A stretch of 64,000 nt of DNA. It comes from Paraburkholderia sp. BCC1884. GTDB lineage: Bacteria > Pseudomonadota > Gammaproteobacteria > Burkholderiales > Burkholderiaceae. Below the pieces are notes generated by a model. It was not told the origin of the DNA. It made no database searches and was given only the letters and a program-made list of their open reading frames with translations. The stretch lies in assembly GCF_900996225.1 (NCBI RefSeq), contig NZ_CAAJGL010000079.1:682001-746000 (forward strand), given 5' to 3'. A program made the translations under genes and the position numbers. Positions 54,678 through 63,793 of this stretch are shown here, piece after piece; positions within the stretch are counted from its first letter, which is position 1; the number at the start of each line of letters is the position of its first letter.

Positions 54678-55061
54678 ATGGTCAACAGGAACGCAAACCC
54701 CATGAGGGACACGCAGAGTCGGGAAGCAGCGTCCCGGAGCAGGAGGCTACGGTGCAAAGGCGTGCGCAACGCCGTTGCGGCGTTCGTGGCGCTCGTGGCG
54801 TGCGCCGCCAGTCTGGTCGGATGTACCTCGACGACCCAGGTCGTGAGTGCCGATAAACCCGGCACCTACACCGTCGAGGCGAGCGCAACCGGCGGACGGA
54901 TGGCGTGGGCTCGTGCCCATGAAGAAGCGCTGACCCAGGCGCACGACTACTGCGAGCGCCGCGGCATGCAAAGCAGTGTCACGAAGGAAACGGTGAGTGG
55001 CGTGCAGATGCTGAGCGCGCATGCTTCGTCGGTGAATTTCGAATGCCATCCGAAGTTCTAG
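54678..55061 (+). CDS. Small putative lipoprotein
   Basis: A 127-residue protein (if ATG 54678 is right) with a basic N-region, a hydrophobic core and a lipobox ASLVGC at Cys49, then about 79 residues with a Cys pair (YCERRGM and NFECHPKF). The N-region of about 30 residues is long, so a later start (ATG 54702 or GTG 54762) is possible; none has a good ribosome site. No family recognised. The ribosomal-site doubt lowers confidence in the start, not in the gene. Confidence 0.65.
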   Translation: MVNRNANPMRDTQSREAASRSRRLRCKGVRNAVAAFVALVACAASLVGCTSTTQVVSADKPGTYTVEASATGGRMAWARAHEEALTQAHDYCERRGMQSSVTKETVSGVQMLSAHASSVNFECHPKF

Positions 55062-55088
55062 CGAAGCGGCGGGCAGGTGAGTGCACGC

Positions 55089-55123
55089 GAAAACGCCGGG
55101 CGCGGTGAATCGCGGCCCGGCGT
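55089..55123 (-). terminator. Terminator of the cupin-azoreductase operon
   Basis: Perfect 9-bp stem ACGCCGGGC (55093-55101) / GCCCGGCGT (55115-55123), followed on the minus strand by TTTT. It lies 28 bp after the cupin stop. Confidence 0.65.
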
Positions 55124-55151
55124 CGAGGACTGATGCTTGAAAGGGCGACGC

Positions 55152-55583
55152 TTACTTCGCGTCCATCACCACGAGGTTCTTGTCTTTCGAATCGGACACG
55201 AAGATGGCCAGCAGTTTGGCGGGTTCGGTCGCGCTCGCATTGGCGCTGACGGTGTGATGGTCGCCGGGCTTCTCGGTCCAGTGTTCGCCTGCATGATAAA
55301 CATGCTCTTCGCCGTTGTTCACGCGGCTGCGGATCGCGCCCGACAGCACATAGCCGACCACGAACGCCTGGCCGTGCCGATGCGCCGGCGTCCTCGCGCC
55401 AGGCGCATAGTCGACCACCAGGGCGGTCATCGTCTTGCCCGGCACATTGGCGATGGCTTCGGCGAAGGCCGGCGTAATCGTCTGACCGGCCATGGCGGCG
55501 TCGGCCGCGAACGCGCCTGGCGAGGCGCTCATCAAGGTGCAGCCAGCGAACGTCGCTGCTGCGATCAAGGTACGAATGCTCAT
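55152..55583 (-). CDS. Secreted cupin domain protein
   Basis: A 143-residue exported cupin. Signal peptide MSIRTLIAAATFAGCTLMSASPGAFA is followed by a single cupin with the metal motif PAHRHGQAFVVGYVLSG and HTVSANAS. The substrate or role is unknown. Its ATG overlaps the stop of the azoreductase gene (ATGA, 55580-55583), so the two form a coupled operon diverging from marR. Confidence 0.82.
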   Translation of the reverse strand: MSIRTLIAAATFAGCTLMSASPGAFAADAAMAGQTITPAFAEAIANVPGKTMTALVVDYAPGARTPAHRHGQAFVVGYVLSGAIRSRVNNGEEHVYHAGEHWTEKPGDHHTVSANASATEPAKLLAIFVSDSKDKNLVVMDAK

Positions 55584-56269
55584 GCTGCGACTCCCGATGC
55601 GGTTGCGGTAGTGTCCTTGCCCGATACGCCGGCCGCGGCCGACTTCGCCCACTGCACCGCCACCGCGGACAACTCGTTGCGGGCCCGTGCGAGTGCCTCG
55701 GTGCGCGCTTCCTGATCCGCGAACTGCAGCGGCTGGGCGTCGACAAACGTCGGATGATTCGCGCCGAGAAAACCGAAGGCGGCTTTCAAGGCAGGCGTGA
55801 GCGCGTCCATCGCTTCATACGACGAACCCGGGCGCAGATCGGCGCCACGGCTCGTAATGAACAACACCTTCTGCCGTCCAAGCTGGCCGACGATGCTGCC
55901 GTCTGCATTCAGCAGATATGTCACGTTCGTACGTGTGATGCTGTCGATGAACGCCTTGAAGACGGAAGGCATCGACCAGTTGTACATGGGCATAGCGAGG
56001 ACCAGCGCGTCGGCGGCGAGCACGCGTGCGCACAGCGCATCCGACGAAGCCAGCGTCGCTTTCATGGCCGGCGTACGATCAGCGGCAGCCGTGTAGGTAG
56101 CAATCGCGAACGCTTCGGTAACGTGCGGCGGGGTGTCGACCGTGACATCCAGATAGTCGATTTCCACATCCGCATGCTGTTCGCGCAACTGTTCGAGAAA
56201 AAAGCGGCTCAGTGCGCGGGAGTTGGAGCGCTCGCGCTTGGCGCTGGCATCGACGTGCATGATCTTCAT
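55580..56269 (-). CDS. azoR: FMN-dependent NADH-azoreductase (AzoR family)
   Basis: A 229-residue flavodoxin-like quinone/azo reductase. N-terminal FMN loop MKIMHVDASAKRERSNSRAL, AMPMYNWSMPSVFKAFIDSI, and ITSRGADL glycine-rich loop are AzoR features. It can detoxify quinones. AAGGA precedes ATG 56269; longer frames enter the marR promoter. It is divergent from marR and likely part of the same stress response. Confidence 0.85.
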   Translation of the reverse strand: MKIMHVDASAKRERSNSRALSRFFLEQLREQHADVEIDYLDVTVDTPPHVTEAFAIATYTAAADRTPAMKATLASSDALCARVLAADALVLAMPMYNWSMPSVFKAFIDSITRTNVTYLLNADGSIVGQLGRQKVLFITSRGADLRPGSSYEAMDALTPALKAAFGFLGANHPTFVDAQPLQFADQEARTEALARARNELSAVAVQWAKSAAAGVSGKDTTATASGVAA

Positions 56270-56442
56270 GATTTGCGTCCTTAGGAGAGGTTGTGCATGA
56301 ACGCAGATTAAACGCTCGACTGGCTTGATGAAATGACCGGTTTTATCTAAATCAAGGTAACCACTTTCGCAAGGCGACCGTAAGTGAATCAGCGCGGTAT
56401 CCTCATGCCTGCCGTTGAAACAGTGAAGTGCGGAATCCAACT

Positions 56443-56471
56443 TTGACAATATCTGACCTTGCAGATAAAGT
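56443..56471 (+). promoter_or_regulatory. marR promoter
   Basis: TTGACA (56443-56448), a 17-bp spacer and TAAAGT (56466-56471). The 18-bp palindrome at 56450-56467 fills the spacer, so a bound MarR would exclude RNA polymerase. Confidence 0.7.
56450..56467. promoter_or_regulatory. MarR-type operator 1 (before marR)
   Basis: TATCTGACCTTGCAGATA, an inverted repeat TATCTG/CAGATA. The same 18-bp pattern recurs at 57015 and 59902. Confidence 0.75.
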
Positions 56472-56496
56472 TCGCTTCACTTAACTGGAGATGCCC

Positions 56497-56934
56497 GTGA
56501 ACCACTACACGCCGGAGAGTTTCAGCCTGACGCAGAGCGTGGGGTTCGCGATCAGCAAGGCGCGCAACGTGCTGATCGCTGAAATGGACGCAGCGTTGAA
56601 GGAACTCGACATCACGTCGCAGCAAATGGGCATTCTGTTGTCGATGCAGCGCGGTATGGCCGCCACGCCGTTCGAGCTGTCGAAGATCCTCGGCATCGAT
56701 ACCGGTTTGATGACGCGCATGCTCGACAAACTGGAGACGAAAGGTCTGCTGGAGCGTTCGCGCAGTATCGAGGATCGCCGCGTGGTCAATCTGAAACTGA
56801 CGCGTGCGGGCGAAGCGGTGGCCGGACGTTTGCCGCAGATCGCGCCCGTGGTGCTGAACCGGCGGCTGAAGAAGTTCAGTAAAACGGAGTTCGAGGAATT
56901 GCGCCGTCTGCTCAACAAGTTTCTCGCGGATTAG
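56497..56934 (+). CDS. MarR-family transcriptional regulator
   Basis: A 145-residue MarR protein: helices around VGFAISKARNVLIAEMD, HTH TPFELSKILGIDTGLMTRMLDKLE, and the wing with SIEDRRVVNLKLT. An ATG at 56491 touches the GGAG Shine-Dalgarno directly, so GTG 56497, with 6-nt spacing, is the likelier start. Upstream of the efflux operon (OMF, EmrA, EmrB) and divergent from azoR; shared palindromes suggest it represses all of them. Confidence 0.9.
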   Translation: MNHYTPESFSLTQSVGFAISKARNVLIAEMDAALKELDITSQQMGILLSMQRGMAATPFELSKILGIDTGLMTRMLDKLETKGLLERSRSIEDRRVVNLKLTRAGEAVAGRLPQIAPVVLNRRLKKFSKTEFEELRRLLNKFLAD

Positions 56935-57014
56935 ACGACGGTAGACGACAACGCGCGGCAATAGACGGCCGGGGCAGACACGCCGCATCACTCGCGGAGA
57001 TTTTTTCACTCATT

Positions 57015-57032
57015 TATCTGACAGGTCAGACA
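57015..57032. promoter_or_regulatory. MarR-type operator 2 (before the outer membrane channel gene)
   Basis: TATCTGACAGGTCAGACA, the best palindrome of the three (TCTGAC-AG-GTCAGA). It ends immediately before the ATG at 57033 and covers the ribosome site AGGT. Confidence 0.75.
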
Positions 57033-58556
57033 ATGAAATCACAGCTAGTTTCGCGGATCGCCGGTGCGCGGGCCGCCAGGGCGGGGGTGACGGTGATTTT
57101 CGCGGCCGTGCTATCGGCCTGTGCGAATTACGCCGGTATCTCCAGCAACAGTCAGATGGCGCAGCCGCAGACCTACGCGACGCAACAGAGCATCGTGGCC
57201 GATGGTGGACATTGGCCCGCTGCAGACTGGGCCGATCAGTTCGGCGACGTTCAACTGAAGGCATTGCTTGCCGAAGCACTGCGCGGCAACCCGACGATCG
57301 ACCAGGCGCGCGCCCGGGTGGCCGCCGCCGCTGCCTATGCCGACACCGCGAAGGCCAGCACCTTGCCGAAAGTCGGCGCGACGTATTCGTTCACGCGTCA
57401 GTTGTACTCGGGCACGGCGCTCGTGCCGCCGCCGTCGGGCGGCTCCTGGCAATCGGAAAACACAGGCTTGCTGTCGGCTTCTTACGACCTCGACCTGTGG
57501 GGCAAGAATCGCGAAGCGCTGAAGGCTTCGCTGTCGCAATTGCAGGCGAGCCAGGCCGATGCGGAAGTGGTCAAGCTGTCGCTGACCTCGGCCACGGCGC
57601 GTGCGTACAACCAGTTCGCGCGGCTCTATGCATTGCGCGACATCGCGCAGCAGGAAATCACCCAGCGCGAACAGATCGACCGCATCACGGCGGGGCGCAT
57701 CGCGACGGGTCTCGACACACAAGTCGAGCGCAAGACGGCGCAGGCGAATCTCGCCACCAGTCGCGCGACACTGGCATCGATCGACGGCAGCATTCTGACC
57801 ACGCGCTATCAACTGGCCGCCTTGCTCGGTGCCGGTCCCGATCGCGGGCTCGCCATTGCGCGGCCGACGCTCGGCGTGGGCGACGAAGTGCGCGTACCGG
57901 CCAATCTGCCGGCGGACCTCGTGAGCCGCCGCCCGGATCTGGTCGCGGCCCGCTGGCGGGTCGACGCGCTCACGCACGATGTGAAGGAGGCCAAGGCCGA
58001 GTTCTATCCCGACATCAATCTGAGCGCCGCGATCGGCCTCGACGCATTCGGCTTCGGCCGCTTTCTCACGGCGGCGAGCCGCACGGAATCGGCGGGGCCG
58101 GCGATTCATCTGCCGATTTTCGACGGCGGTCAATTGCGCGCGCAGTTGAAGGGTCGCTATGCCGACTTCGACTACGCCGTCGCTACCTATGACCAGACGC
58201 TCGTGAGCGCGTTGTCGGAAGTGGCGACCCAACTCGCCCAAATCCGTTCGACCGACGATCAACTCGGCGACGCGCAAACCGCGCAGCAGGCCGCGCGCGA
58301 CGCCGATCAACTGGCGCTCACGCAGTACAAGGCCGGCCTCGCGAATCAGCTCACCGTACTCAACGCCGACACCACTGCGCTCGTCGCCGATCAGCAGGTC
58401 GCGAATCTGAAGATGGACCGGCGCGATCAACAGATCGCGCTGGCCGCGGCACTCGGCGGCGGTTATGTCGATGAGGCCGGCGCCGCAGCGAGCGCTACGG
58501 CGAGCGCATCCGCGGGCTCGGGCGCCACTGGGGCTTCCGTCGTCGCCACGCGCTGA
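57033..58556 (+). CDS. Outer membrane efflux channel lipoprotein (NodT/OprM family)
   Basis: A 507-residue TolC-like factor. The signal peptide ends in a lipobox LSAC near residue 29-31, and two outer membrane efflux repeats follow (YDLDLWGKNREALKAS, RPDLVAARWRVDA, PIFDGGQLRAQL). It forms the exit duct for the EmrA-EmrB pump encoded downstream. The C terminus has a low-complexity Ala/Ser tail. The operator at its start implies MarR control. Confidence 0.92.
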   Translation: MKSQLVSRIAGARAARAGVTVIFAAVLSACANYAGISSNSQMAQPQTYATQQSIVADGGHWPAADWADQFGDVQLKALLAEALRGNPTIDQARARVAAAAAYADTAKASTLPKVGATYSFTRQLYSGTALVPPPSGGSWQSENTGLLSASYDLDLWGKNREALKASLSQLQASQADAEVVKLSLTSATARAYNQFARLYALRDIAQQEITQREQIDRITAGRIATGLDTQVERKTAQANLATSRATLASIDGSILTTRYQLAALLGAGPDRGLAIARPTLGVGDEVRVPANLPADLVSRRPDLVAARWRVDALTHDVKEAKAEFYPDINLSAAIGLDAFGFGRFLTAASRTESAGPAIHLPIFDGGQLRAQLKGRYADFDYAVATYDQTLVSALSEVATQLAQIRSTDDQLGDAQTAQQAARDADQLALTQYKAGLANQLTVLNADTTALVADQQVANLKMDRRDQQIALAAALGGGYVDEAGAAASATASASAGSGATGASVVATR

Positions 58557-58599
58557 GAAGCCTTCTCGACACGTTTCACTCTCTGTCTGGAGTTACATC

Positions 58600-59865
58600 A
58601 TGAGCGACACGATCACCCCTCGCCGCACGACGGCGGAAGCATCTGCGACCGCGGCAACGCCCACGCCGACACCCGTCGACGCGCAGCCGCCCGGCAAACG
58701 CAAACTGCTGCTCTCGCTGCTCGCCGCCGCCGTGGTGGTGGGTGGCGCGGGCTACGGCGCGTATTACTACACGACGGGCCGCTACTATCAATCCACCGAC
58801 GACGCCTACGTCAGCGGCAACCTCGTACAACTGACGCCGCAAGTGAGCGGCACCGTGGTCGCGGTGAACGCCGACGACACGCAGATCGTCAAAGAGGGCG
58901 CGCCGGTCGTCACGCTCGACAACGCCGACGCGCGGGTCGCGCTGCAAAACTCGGAAGCCACCCTGGGCCAGACGGTTCGGCAGGTGAGCGGACTTTATGT
59001 CGATAACGCGTTCTATGCCGCGACCGTTGCGCAACGTCAGTCCGATCTCGCGCGCGCCAACGACGACCTGAAGCGTCGTCAGGCGGTGGCCGAAACCGGT
59101 GCGGTTTCCGGCGAAGACATTGCGCATGCGCGCGACGCCGTCAGCTCCGCACAGGCCGCGCTCGACGCCGCCCGTCAGCAGGCCGAAGCGAATCACGCGC
59201 TGACCGATCGCACCTCGATCGAACAACATCCGAACGTGCAGGCGGCGGCGTCGAAGGTGCGCGACGCTTACCTGAACTACGCGCGCAACACCTTGCCCGC
59301 GCCGGTCACCGGCTACGTGGCGCGGCGCTCGGTGCAGGTCGGTCAGCGCGTCGCGCCGGGCACGCCGCTGATGGCGATCGTGCCGCTCGACGGCGTGTGG
59401 GTCGACGCCAATTTCAAGGAGGGACAACTTCGCCACATGCGCATCGGCCAGGCGGTCACGCTGTGCGCCGATGTCTATGGTTCCAGCGTCAAATATCACG
59501 GCCGGGTGGTCGGCTTCTCCGCGGGCACGGGCGCGGCCTTCGCCGTGCTGCCCGCGCAGAACGCGACCGGCAACTGGATCAAGGTCGTGCAGCGTCTGCC
59601 GGCGCGGATTCAACTGCAGCAGGACGAGTTGAACGCGCATCCGTTGCGGATCGGTCTGTCGATGCAAGTCGATGTCGACACCCACGATCAATCGGGCGCG
59701 CAGCTCGGCGCGGCGCTCAGCACCTCGTATCGCACCGACGTATTCGCCCAGTACGGTGCGGATGCCGACGCGGAAATCGCCCGCATCATCGCGCAAAACA
59801 TGCCGGCCGGACGTGAGCTTGCGGTCGGCACCGCGCAAAAAAGCGCAGCCCGCAAAACAGGCTGA
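58600..59865 (+). CDS. emrA: EmrA-type membrane fusion protein (HlyD family)
   Basis: A 421-residue periplasmic adaptor. A single membrane helix (about residues 33-55) precedes the lipoyl/barrel-sandwich domain (TDDAYVSGNLVQLTPQVSG), a coiled coil (residues 120-210) and a beta-barrel (VGQRVAPGTPLMAIVPLDGVWVDANFKEGQL). It links the EmrB pump with the OMF. GGAG is 7 nt before ATG 58600; the OMF ends 43 bp upstream. Confidence 0.93.
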   Translation: MSDTITPRRTTAEASATAATPTPTPVDAQPPGKRKLLLSLLAAAVVVGGAGYGAYYYTTGRYYQSTDDAYVSGNLVQLTPQVSGTVVAVNADDTQIVKEGAPVVTLDNADARVALQNSEATLGQTVRQVSGLYVDNAFYAATVAQRQSDLARANDDLKRRQAVAETGAVSGEDIAHARDAVSSAQAALDAARQQAEANHALTDRTSIEQHPNVQAAASKVRDAYLNYARNTLPAPVTGYVARRSVQVGQRVAPGTPLMAIVPLDGVWVDANFKEGQLRHMRIGQAVTLCADVYGSSVKYHGRVVGFSAGTGAAFAVLPAQNATGNWIKVVQRLPARIQLQQDELNAHPLRIGLSMQVDVDTHDQSGAQLGAALSTSYRTDVFAQYGADADAEIARIIAQNMPAGRELAVGTAQKSAARKTG

Positions 59866-59901
59866 ACACGCGGCACGACAAGGCCGATTTTTTTCGGCTG
59901 T

Positions 59902-59919
59902 TAACTGATAAGTCAGATA
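59902..59919. promoter_or_regulatory. MarR-type operator 3 (before emrB)
   Basis: TAACTGATAAGTCAGATA, matching the other two 18-mers at 14 or more positions by eye. It lies 28 bp before the emrB start, in the gap after emrA. Confidence 0.6.
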
Positions 59920-59947
59920 GTTTCAGGTTTCCTCGACAGGTGAAGAA

Positions 59948-61510
59948 ATGAATGGAGCGACGAATTCCGCCCCGCTGCCGCCGCTGAGCGGCGGCAAGCT
60001 CGTGCTGGCGACGCTTGCCGTGGCACTCGCCACCTTTATGAACGTGCTCGATTCGTCGATCGCGAACGTGGCGATTCCGACGATCGCCGGCAATCTCGGT
60101 GTCTCCGTGGATGAGGGCACCTGGGTGATCACCCTGTTTGCCGCGGCCAATGCGATTGCAATTCCGCTGACCGGTTGGCTCACGCAGCGGGTGGGCACGA
60201 TCAAACTATTCGTGTGGGCCATTTTGCTGTTCGTGCTGTCGTCCTGGTTGTGCGGGATGGCGCCGAATCTGCCGGTGCTGCTCGGCGCGCGGATTCTGCA
60301 GGGTGCCGTGGCCGGGCCGTTGATTCCGCTCTCGCAAGCGATTCTGCTCGGCTCGTACCCGAAGGAAAAAAGCTCGTACGCACTGTCCTTGTGGGCCATG
60401 ACCGCAACCGTCGGGCCGATCGCCGGTCCCGCGCTGGGCGGCTGGATCACCGACAGCTACTCGTGGTCGTGGATCTTCTACATCAATATTCCGGTGGGCC
60501 TGTTCGCCGCGGGCGTGACGTGGGCGATCTATCGCACGCGCGAAACGCCGACTCGCCGTCTGCCGATCGACAAGGTCGGGCTGCTCTCACTGATCGCCTG
60601 GGTGGGGTCGTTGCAGATCATGCTCGATAAGGGCAAGGACCTCGACTGGTTCAACTCGCCCGTAATCGTCGCGCTGACGGTGTTCGCCGCGATCAGTTTT
60701 GTCTTCTTCGTGATCTGGGAGTTGACGGAAAAAAATCCGATCGTCGATCTGAAACTGTTTGGGCAGCGCAACTTTCTGGGCGGGACGATTGCGATATCGA
60801 TCGCCTACGCGGTGTTTTTCTCCAACCTCGTGCTGCTGCCCCAATGGATGCAGGCCTATCTGAATTACCGCTCGGTGGACGCCGGACTGGCGACCGCGCC
60901 GCTCGGTATTTTCGCGGTGCTTCTCGCCCCCGTGATGGCGAAGATCATGCCGAAATCCGACGCGCGGGTTTTGGCGACGGTGGCCTTCGTCGGCTTTGCC
61001 GCCGTGTTTTTCATGCGCTCGAATTACACCACGGGCGTCGATACGTGGACACTCGTGCTGCCCACACTGCTGCAGGGGATTCCGACCGCGTTCTTCTTCG
61101 TCCCGCTCACCGCGATCATTCTGTCCGGGCTCGCCGCCAATCGCATTCCGGCCGCCGCGGGTCTGTCGAATTTCGTGCGGGTGTTTGCCGGGGCGGTCGG
61201 CACGTCGCTCGCTTCGACTGGCTGGAACGATCGGACGATCCTGCATCATGCCCGCCTCGCCGAGCAGACGAGCGTGAACAACCCCATGTTCACGTCCGCG
61301 CTCGATTCGCTGCACGCCACGCTCGGCGGCAGTCAGGCGCAGACCATGGCGTTCTTCGAACAGGCGATGAATAGCCAGGCGGCCATGCTGGGCCTGAACG
61401 ACATTTTCTGGCTGTCGGCGGTGATCTTTATCCTGATCATTCCACTGATCTGGGTGACCAGGCCCGATCATTCCAGCGCGGCGGCCGCGGCAGGGGCGGG
61501 TGGACATTGA
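59948..61510 (+). CDS. emrB: EmrB/QacA-type DHA2 multidrug efflux MFS transporter
   Basis: A 520-residue protein with about 14 membrane segments. It has NVLDSSIANVAIPTIAGNLG, the DHA2 motif C GPALGGWITDSYSWSWIFYINIPVG and motif D1 near the N terminus. Together with EmrA and the channel it would expel hydrophobic toxic compounds. AGGTGAAG precedes ATG 59948. Confidence 0.94.
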   Translation: MNGATNSAPLPPLSGGKLVLATLAVALATFMNVLDSSIANVAIPTIAGNLGVSVDEGTWVITLFAAANAIAIPLTGWLTQRVGTIKLFVWAILLFVLSSWLCGMAPNLPVLLGARILQGAVAGPLIPLSQAILLGSYPKEKSSYALSLWAMTATVGPIAGPALGGWITDSYSWSWIFYINIPVGLFAAGVTWAIYRTRETPTRRLPIDKVGLLSLIAWVGSLQIMLDKGKDLDWFNSPVIVALTVFAAISFVFFVIWELTEKNPIVDLKLFGQRNFLGGTIAISIAYAVFFSNLVLLPQWMQAYLNYRSVDAGLATAPLGIFAVLLAPVMAKIMPKSDARVLATVAFVGFAAVFFMRSNYTTGVDTWTLVLPTLLQGIPTAFFFVPLTAIILSGLAANRIPAAAGLSNFVRVFAGAVGTSLASTGWNDRTILHHARLAEQTSVNNPMFTSALDSLHATLGGSQAQTMAFFEQAMNSQAAMLGLNDIFWLSAVIFILIIPLIWVTRPDHSSAAAAAGAGGH

Positions 61511-61522
61511 GGGCAGGCGCGC

Positions 61523-61657
61523 TTACTCGAACGATTTCTCGAACGATGACTCGAACCTATCCGGCTGCTGCGCCACCAGTTGATCGTAGCTCGTCTGGAA
61601 TTGCAGCCAGCCGATGAACGGGTCCCCCACATGTCGCGCAAGATCCCGCAGTTTCAT
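61523..61657 (-). CDS. Possible small protein, 44 residues
   Basis: ATG 61657 to TAA at 61523: starts MKLRDLARHVGDPFIGWL, with Gln and acidic tail. The composition looks protein-like and the frame is open, but AAGAG is weak as a ribosome site. The end repeats FESSFEKSFE from a 9-bp DNA repeat. No family recognised. It may be noise between emrB and the VOC gene. Confidence 0.35.
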   Translation of the reverse strand: MKLRDLARHVGDPFIGWLQFQTSYDQLVAQQPDRFESSFEKSFE

Positions 61658-61760
61658 GACTGGCTCTTGCGTGAATCGCGGGCTTGTCGGCCGAGGAACC
61701 CGTCGGCGGCGAAGTAAGATTCAGGTTCCGGAGCCGTTTCCTCATCCACCGAGCCTCGCC

Positions 61761-62153
61761 ATGCCCGTCACCGGTCTCAGTCACTACAACCTTCGCGCGG
61801 ATCGTCTCGTCCTCGATACCTTGCGGGACTTTTATGTCGATGTCGTCGGACTCGCGGCCGGCTATCGGCCGCCGTTCAACAGTCACGGCTACTGGCTTTA
61901 TGCCGGCTCGCAAGCGGTACTGCATCTTTCGGAAGCTTCGTCCGGTGAAGCGCGCCGCGTCAACGTGACGAATACCTTCGACCACGTTGCGTTCGTCTGT
62001 GAAGACATCGCGGCGTCGGTGGCCCGTTTGCAGCGATTCAATGTTCCCTACCGAAGCGACGATGTCCCGCTGACCCGGCAGCACCAGTTATTTTTCTCCG
62101 ACCCGGCGGGTAACGGCGTGGAACTGAATTTTGCTCAAGACGACGCGCGTTGA
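61761..62153 (+). CDS. VOC (glyoxalase/dioxygenase) superfamily protein
   Basis: A 130-residue single-domain VOC protein starting MPVTGLSHYNLRADRL with the family metal His, then VNVTNTFDHVAFVC and a final FSDPAGNGVELNF with Glu ligand. Members include glyoxalases and fosfomycin-resistance enzymes; substrate unreadable. Start ATG 61761 is clear. Confidence 0.85.
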   Translation: MPVTGLSHYNLRADRLVLDTLRDFYVDVVGLAAGYRPPFNSHGYWLYAGSQAVLHLSEASSGEARRVNVTNTFDHVAFVCEDIAASVARLQRFNVPYRSDDVPLTRQHQLFFSDPAGNGVELNFAQDDAR

Positions 62154-62176
62154 CAAAGTAAGCGTTATTCGCCCGA

Positions 62177-63598
62177 TCATCGTGCGGCCCACACGACATC
62201 GCCGTCCACCGCGTAGAGCCGGCAACCTTCGTGGCCGTTTGCGCACTGCACCAGCGCGTCGTTGATCGGGTCCACGCCCGAGCTTGCGCCCCAGGCGCCG
62301 TCCGGGGCCAGCGCGAAAGCGCGCGGTCGCCGTGAGATCAGGAAATGCGCGTAGGCTTCGCGTCCCGTCGGGTTGAGAAAAGGCACGGCGCCGACATTCG
62401 CGAGCGTGGCGAAGTTCGTGCGCGGCGGCGCGGAGGCCTGGCGCTGCCAGACGACCGTGTTGTCCACCGCGTACAACTGGCAGTAGCGCGAGAGGGTCCA
62501 GCATCGATTCATCGCGCCGACGGCCGGATCGAAGCCACCCGAAGCCCACGTGCCGTTCGTGCTGCCGATCGCGAAAGCGCGCGGAAGCGGTGCGGCCAGA
62601 AACGCCCGATAGAGTTTTTCTTTCTGCGCGTCGCTCAGATACGGCACGGCACCCAGATCGTCGATGTCGGCATAGCGGGTGGCGCCCGGCGCGTGTCCCG
62701 GCAAATATTCGGCATTCACCTCCTGGCCGGGCATGCCGATGCTCGTGAGAAACGCATCGGCTTTCTGCACCCAGAGCGGCAAGCCCGCACCCGACGCGGT
62801 CATCGCATGCGCGTCTTTCTGGAAAGAACCGTAGTCCACCAGTTCCGCATGTGCGCCCGCCGCCGTGTATTGCCTGAACATGCCTTGCCAGGTCGGCGTC
62901 GAGAAGATCTGGTCGTTTTCGCCATAGAGCCAGAGCGAGCGCAATCGTGTTTTCGCGCCCAGTTGTCCGGCGCTGGTCACGAGACTTTCGTCGGGCGTAC
63001 GGCAGTCCGATTCCTTCACGCCGCCGGCAAAGTTGAGCAGGCCTTTCACATCCGGCGGGTTCGACGCGCCGAACACCAGCGTGCTCCAGCCGCCCATACT
63101 TTTTCCCGCGACGACGATGCGCGACGCGTCGATCCCCGGCAGCGCTTTTATGCGATCCAGCACCGTACGGATATCGCGCGCGGCGTCCTGGCCGATGGCA
63201 ATGACGTCGCATCCGTGCGGCACGGGGTGTCCACCGGAGCGCGCATAACCGCGCATCATCGGCATGGCGACTGCATAGCCGCGCGAGAGGAAATAGAAAG
63301 GAATGAACTCGTCGGCAACGCGCGGCGCATTCGGCAGGTCTTTCGACGAACCATGATTGACCAGCGCCAGCGGAAACGGGCCGCCGCGCGACGGCATGTA
63401 CAACGTGACCTCCAGACGGACCGGCGTCGGCGACGATTCGACCGGCACGTAGAGGATTTTTTCGTTGAGCGGCGCGTCGGGTGAAGCGCCGGGACGAGTC
63501 AGGGTATCAGCGAAACCAGAGCTGGAAAGTAGCCATGCGCACAGCGCGGGAAGCAGCCTCGCCAGCAGAAAGTGGGCGAGAGGTCTCTCTTTGTTCAT
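62177..63598 (-). CDS. Exported alpha/beta hydrolase with a duplicated C-terminal module
   Basis: A 473-residue protein. A signal sequence (MNKERPLAHFLLARLLPALCAWLLSSSGFA) precedes an alpha/beta hydrolase domain with oxyanion LVNHGSSKDLP, GKSMGGWSTL nucleophile Ser and a DAHAM-type region. From about residue 314 there are two similar 72-75-residue repeats, each beginning with a GAVPxL turn, then RAFA(I/L), paired Cys and ending CxLYAVDxxVVW. GTG 63616 is an alternative start. Likely periplasmic esterase or dienelactone-like enzyme. Confidence 0.78.
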   Translation of the reverse strand: MNKERPLAHFLLARLLPALCAWLLSSSGFADTLTRPGASPDAPLNEKILYVPVESSPTPVRLEVTLYMPSRGGPFPLALVNHGSSKDLPNAPRVADEFIPFYFLSRGYAVAMPMMRGYARSGGHPVPHGCDVIAIGQDAARDIRTVLDRIKALPGIDASRIVVAGKSMGGWSTLVFGASNPPDVKGLLNFAGGVKESDCRTPDESLVTSAGQLGAKTRLRSLWLYGENDQIFSTPTWQGMFRQYTAAGAHAELVDYGSFQKDAHAMTASGAGLPLWVQKADAFLTSIGMPGQEVNAEYLPGHAPGATRYADIDDLGAVPYLSDAQKEKLYRAFLAAPLPRAFAIGSTNGTWASGGFDPAVGAMNRCWTLSRYCQLYAVDNTVVWQRQASAPPRTNFATLANVGAVPFLNPTGREAYAHFLISRRPRAFALAPDGAWGASSGVDPINDALVQCANGHEGCRLYAVDGDVVWAAR

Positions 63599-63793
63599 GT
63601 ATTTATTCGACGACACGCGATTGGCGTGATTACGGCAATTTCAAATGAAACTTGAGTACGCAGCGCGCCGACTGTTGTAAAAATGTCGTATCCCTTATAC
63701 GTCATAATTTTGAAAAGTATTCGCGACCGATTGGCTGTGCCAACATGGGTCGTCGAGCTTTCGATCCAAGAGAACCAGATTCACGGGGGCTTC

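Noticed and set aside
59872..59899. Hairpin GCCGA-T run-TCGGC after emrA as a terminator
   Set aside because: The T run is in the loop rather than after the stem, so it does not fit intrinsic termination, although it may slow polymerase before emrB.
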